Positions 42,679-44,250 of a stretch of DNA of 44,250 bases are shown in pieces. Within the stretch, counting starts at the first letter, position 1; every line of letters starts with the position of its first letter. The DNA is from an uncultured bacterium. Its GTDB lineage: Bacteria > Bacillota > Clostridia > Oscillospirales > Ruminococcaceae. The translations under genes were made by a program, and so were the position numbers. The notes beneath the pieces are model-generated. The model was given only the letters and a program-made list of their open reading frames with translations, was not told where the DNA came from and searched no databases. The stretch is from the NCBI GenBank assembly GCA_905214345.1, contig CAJMLV010000024.1:1-44250 (forward strand), in the 5' to 3' direction.

Positions 42679-42927
42679 TCAGATGAAGGCCTGACCGCCG
42701 TTGATCTGGATGACTTCGCCGGTGAGGAAAGAAGCCTTGTCCGAAGCCAGGAACTCGATGACATCGGCCACCTCGCGGGGGTTGCCCAGGCGCTTCATCA
42801 GGATGCTGTCCTTCCAGCTTTCCACCAGTTTGCGGTCGGTAGCGGCATGGAAGGGGGTGTCGATGGTGCCGGGGGAAACCATGTTCACCCGGATGCCGAA
42901 TTCCGCCAGGTCCTTGGCCAGCGCGCG
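42679..42927 (-). pseudogene. SDR family oxidoreductase, C-terminal remnant
   Basis: The last 83 or so residues of a short-chain dehydrogenase: RALAKDLAEFGIRVN, VSPGTIDTP and the closing NPREVADVIEFLASDKASFL...INGG. The start codon, the nucleotide-binding GxxxGxG motif and the YxxxK catalytic pair are absent. Going upstream on the minus strand, the SDR pattern stops at about 42927, and beyond it the DNA codes on the other strand for a different protein. The remnant heads the GH88 operon, where an SDR acting on a keto-deoxy uronate would fit (KduD-like role, inference). Confidence 0.85.
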
Positions 42928-42928
42928 G

Positions 42929-43273
42929 GAGTATGCCGGCGGCGTTATCACCCAGATGCCCATTGTGGAAGACCCCGAAGTGTTCCTGCAGATGAAGTCC
43001 CTGCCGCAGCAGAAAGAAGCCTCCGCCCTGTGGTCCTCCGCCGACACTTCCATGATCCTGCCGCAGCTGTATTTCAGCTCTGAGATCACCACTGAGAACG
43101 CCAACATCATGAGCGAGATCAACACCTATGTGGCGGAACAGTTCAACAAGTATGTCATGGGCATCGAAAGCCTGGATACCTTCGATCAGTTCCAGCAGCA
43201 GCTGAAGGACATGGGTATCGAGACCGTTCTGGCCAACTACCAGGCTTCTTACGACGCCGTGTACAAGTCCTGA
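42929..43273 (+). pseudogene. LplA-like ABC solute-binding protein, C-terminal remnant
   Basis: The last about 114 residues of an extracellular solute-binding protein on the plus strand: IVEDPEVFLQMKSLPQQKE, then EINTYVAEQFNKYVMGIESL, and the end ASYDAVYKS, matching the C-terminal helices of LplA/YtcQ-type binding proteins. The signal peptide and first three quarters are missing. The frame is open leftwards only as antisense to the SDR remnant. A normal intrinsic terminator follows the stop, so the 3' end of the locus is intact. It is a second binding protein of the same general type as the one at 860-2530. Confidence 0.85.
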
Positions 43274-43306
43274 TCTTCTCCTTTTTACCTTCTCAAAAAC
43301 CAACAG

Positions 43307-43348
43307 GAAAAGCGCCGTTCCCCAGTCGGGGAACGGCGCTTTTCTTTT
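43307..43348 (+). terminator. Intrinsic terminator after binding-protein remnant
   Basis: A perfect 17-bp stem (43307-43323 with 43328-43344), loop AGTC, then TTTT. Confidence 0.9.
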
Positions 43349-43365
43349 GTGTCCCGTCAGCAGAA

Positions 43366-43461
43366 TCATGCTGCAAAGGCCCCTTGCAAAGCAAACGAGA
43401 TTGGCTGCGTCATCTGTGCAGTCTTAGAGGCTGCAATCACCATTTCAGGCAAATGGGCCAT
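43366..43461 (-). CDS. Possible small protein (31 aa) in the intergenic repeat region
   Basis: A 31-codon frame with ATG at 43461 preceded by AAGGGA at a 6-base gap; it begins MAHLPEMVIAASKTAQ and ends FALQGAFAA. It is the only frame in the 43274-44141 stretch with a fair ribosome binding site. It may be a translated small protein or a by-product of a dispersed repeat. No family recognised. Confidence 0.3.
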   Translation of the reverse strand: MAHLPEMVIAASKTAQMTQPISFALQGAFAA

Positions 43462-43598
43462 AGAAGGTCCCTTGCTCTATCCTGCGCGTACTGCCTCCCC
43501 TGGCAGAGCACTGTCGGCTTACGGTGCCCGCCCCGGACAGCATGGCCTCGGTGGCAATGCTTCGCTTCCGCGACCGCTGATTTTACTCCCGGTTTTCG

Positions 43599-43638
43599 CC
43601 GCAGACGTCAGTCACCTCTGCGGCCGTTCTCCTCCCCG
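43599..43638. repeat. Degenerate copy 1 of tRNA-adjacent structured repeat
   Basis: Hairpin CCGCAGA/TCTGCGG (43599-43605 with 43617-43623) followed by CCGTTCTCCTCCCCG, which matches the conserved end of copies 2 and 3. The flanking terminator at 43686-43721 and the spacer TTCCCACAGGCACAGACATAA also resemble those beside copy 3. Confidence 0.6.
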
Positions 43639-43685
43639 CCTGCACCGAGTACAAACTTCCCACAGGCACAGACATAAGACACAAG

Positions 43686-43721
43686 AAAAGCGCCCTGCTT
43701 TCCGGCAAGGGGCGCTTTTTT
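43686..43721. terminator. Terminator-like hairpin between repeat copies 1 and 2
   Basis: Stem AAAAGCGCCC (43686-43695) with GGGCGCTTTT (43710-43719), T run on the plus strand and A run giving T on the minus strand. Confidence 0.7.
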
Positions 43722-43735
43722 GGTATGGTGGTACA

Positions 43736-43857
43736 GGGCAGCAGCCACCTTTCCGACCAATCAGGCTGCGGAGGGACCCGCGCACTTTCCAACAGTCCAC
43801 TGGACTGTTGGAACCGGGCGGGACGCTGACCGCCCGGATGTGCTGTTCTCGTCCCCG
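43736..43857 (-). repeat. Structured repeat, copy 2
   Basis: About 122 bp, 70-75 percent alike to copy 3 by eye. Hairpins: GCAGCC/GGCTGC (43741-43746 with 43764-43769), a 12-bp stem with ACT loop (43787-43798 with 43802-43813) and an 8-bp stem CCGGGCGG/CCGCCCGG (43814-43821 with 43830-43837). Ends with TGTTCTCGTCCCCG. Confidence 0.82.
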
Positions 43858-43897
43858 TCTGCACCGGGAAGGTCGAAGCACCCCGGGATGAAGCAAC

Positions 43898-43930
43898 AAA
43901 AAAACAGCCCTACACACTGTGTAAGGCTGT
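43898..43930 (-). terminator. Terminator between repeat copies 2 and 3
   Basis: Minus strand stem ACAGCC...TACAC/GTGTA...GGCTGT (43919-43930 with 43904-43915), loop of three, then seven T. Confidence 0.75.
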
Positions 43931-43948
43931 CTTTGGTGCGGCAATCCG

Positions 43949-44067
43949 GGGCAGCAGCCCCCTTGCCAACTAATCAGACTGCGGAGGGACCCGCGCTCTA
44001 AAAACGGTCCACTGGACCGTTTTTGCCCGCCGGAGTAAGCGGCGGGCACGAGCTGTTCTCGTCCCCG
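43949..44067 (-). repeat. Structured repeat, copy 3
   Basis: About 119 bp. Hairpins at the same places as copy 2 but with different paired bases: 11-bp stem with ACT loop (44000-44010 with 44014-44024) and GCCCGCCG/CGGCGGGC (44025-44032 with 44040-44047). The first hairpin (43954-43959 with 43977-43982) is fully paired only as RNA from the minus strand, through a G-U pair. Ends with TGTTCTCGTCCCCG. Confidence 0.82.
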
Positions 44068-44159
44068 ATGGTGCACCAGGCACTGCTTTCCCATAGGCGC
44101 AAACATAAAAAAAACGCCCTACGTTTCCGTAAGGCGTCTTTTGGTGCACCATCGGGGAC
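44061..44159. repeat. 18-bp inverted copy of the tRNA-Lys 3' end
   Basis: GTCCCCGATGGTGCACCA at 44061-44078 is the reverse complement of 44142-44159, the T-arm/acceptor 3' end of the tRNA including CCA. The arms flank the tRNA terminator. Confidence 0.85.
44106..44137 (-). terminator. Intrinsic terminator of tRNA-Lys
   Basis: Minus strand 9-bp stem with one mismatch (44129-44137 with 44114-44122), loop GGAAAC, then eight T. Confidence 0.85.
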
Positions 44160-44217
44160 TCGAACCCAGGACCCACTGATTAAGAGTCAGTTGCTCTACC
44201 AGCTGAGCTAATGGTGC
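44142..44217 (-). tRNA. tRNA-Lys (anticodon CUU)
   Basis: A 76-nt tRNA with encoded CCA. Acceptor stem GCACCAT/ATGGTGC, D-arm GCTCAGCTGGTAGAGC, anticodon stem ACTGA/TCAGT around loop CTCTTAA with anticodon CTT, and T-arm with GGTTCGAGTCC. Read on the minus strand; promoter would lie beyond the window's right end. Confidence 0.97.
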
Positions 44218-44250
44218 ATATAAGCAATCTTCGGGCCGGGCCTAACGCTC

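Noticed and set aside
43736..44067. CRISPR array.
   Set aside because: Units are about 120 bp, only 2-3 copies, diverged with compensatory changes, without uniform spacers, and there are no cas genes.
43612..44106. Minus-strand frame of 164 codons across the repeat region with two similar internal blocks (GSLRSLI...GGCCP).
   Set aside because: The similarity comes from the DNA repeat and its hairpins; there is no ribosome binding site and the frame crosses terminator stems.
44061..44217. Integrative element attachment site at tRNA-Lys.
   Set aside because: The 18-bp copy is inverted, not direct, and there is no integrase gene in the window. A partner beyond the right edge cannot be excluded.

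Overview
The window (44,250 bp, GC-rich, strong third-position GC, AGGAGG-type ribosome binding sites, LAGC/LAGCG lipoboxes, many GC-rich intrinsic terminators) looks like chromosomal DNA of a Gram-positive anaerobe. The mix of intracellular pectin-oligosaccharide enzymes, a sugar ABC importer of the LplABC type, an energy-converting Ech hydrogenase and BlaI/M56 regulators fits a high-GC gut member of the Oscillospiraceae/Ruminococcaceae (Gemmiger, Subdoligranulum or Faecalibacterium neighbourhood). That placement is inference. I see no phage, insertion sequence, plasmid or CRISPR array.

Layout. (1) 1-10,137, plus strand: a pectin side-chain (rhamnogalacturonan) utilisation cluster, with the end of a sugar ABC permease, its lipoprotein binding protein, then GH105 unsaturated rhamnogalacturonyl hydrolase, CE12-type acetylesterase with an SLH-like tail, GH112 phosphorylase, GH51 arabinofuranosidase and an aldo/keto reductase. 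None of the enzymes has a signal peptide, so oligosaccharides are probably imported and then de-acetylated, hydrolysed and phosphorolysed inside the cell. (2) 10,209-14,010: a frameshifted DJ-1/PfpI gene, a small membrane protein and an esterase on the minus strand, diverging from a PfoR-like PTS EIIC membrane protein on the plus strand, followed by a LytM peptidase without signal peptide. (3) 14,012-16,256, minus: an ArsR-controlled set (arsR; COG0701 permease; CxxC thioredoxin; arsenate reductase) with two copies of one palindromic operator. (4) 16,320-18,772, minus: a FeoA-FeoB fusion. (5) 18,823-29,698: a complete Ech-type group 4 [NiFe] hydrogenase operon (echABCDEF, minus) diverging from a complete maturation operon (hypABFCDE, plus). 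(6) 29,822-33,945: a two-component system translationally coupled to an anchored protein and followed by a lipoprotein. (7) 34,011-37,893: a DUF2798 membrane protein behind a leader with an intrinsic terminator, diverging from an M56/BlaR1-like sensor with an Asp-box domain and its BlaI repressor. (8) 38,063-39,556: a DUF1846 protein. (9) 39,654-42,927, minus: a second carbohydrate operon (SDR remnant, GH88 unsaturated glucuronyl hydrolase, 2-hydroxyacid dehydrogenase, xylose-isomerase-like epimerase). (10) 42,925-44,217: an abrupt junction between two 5'-truncated genes, then about 0.8 kb of non-coding DNA with tandem structured repeats and terminators, ending in tRNA-Lys(CUU).

The most unusual items are the tRNA-adjacent tandem repeats, whose hairpins show compensatory base changes; the M56 peptidase fused to an Asp-box domain with an Asn-Gly tract and paired with two BlaI-type operators; the terminator-containing leader of the DUF2798 gene; the head-to-head gene-remnant junction near 42,930; and the homopolymer frameshift in the DJ-1 gene.
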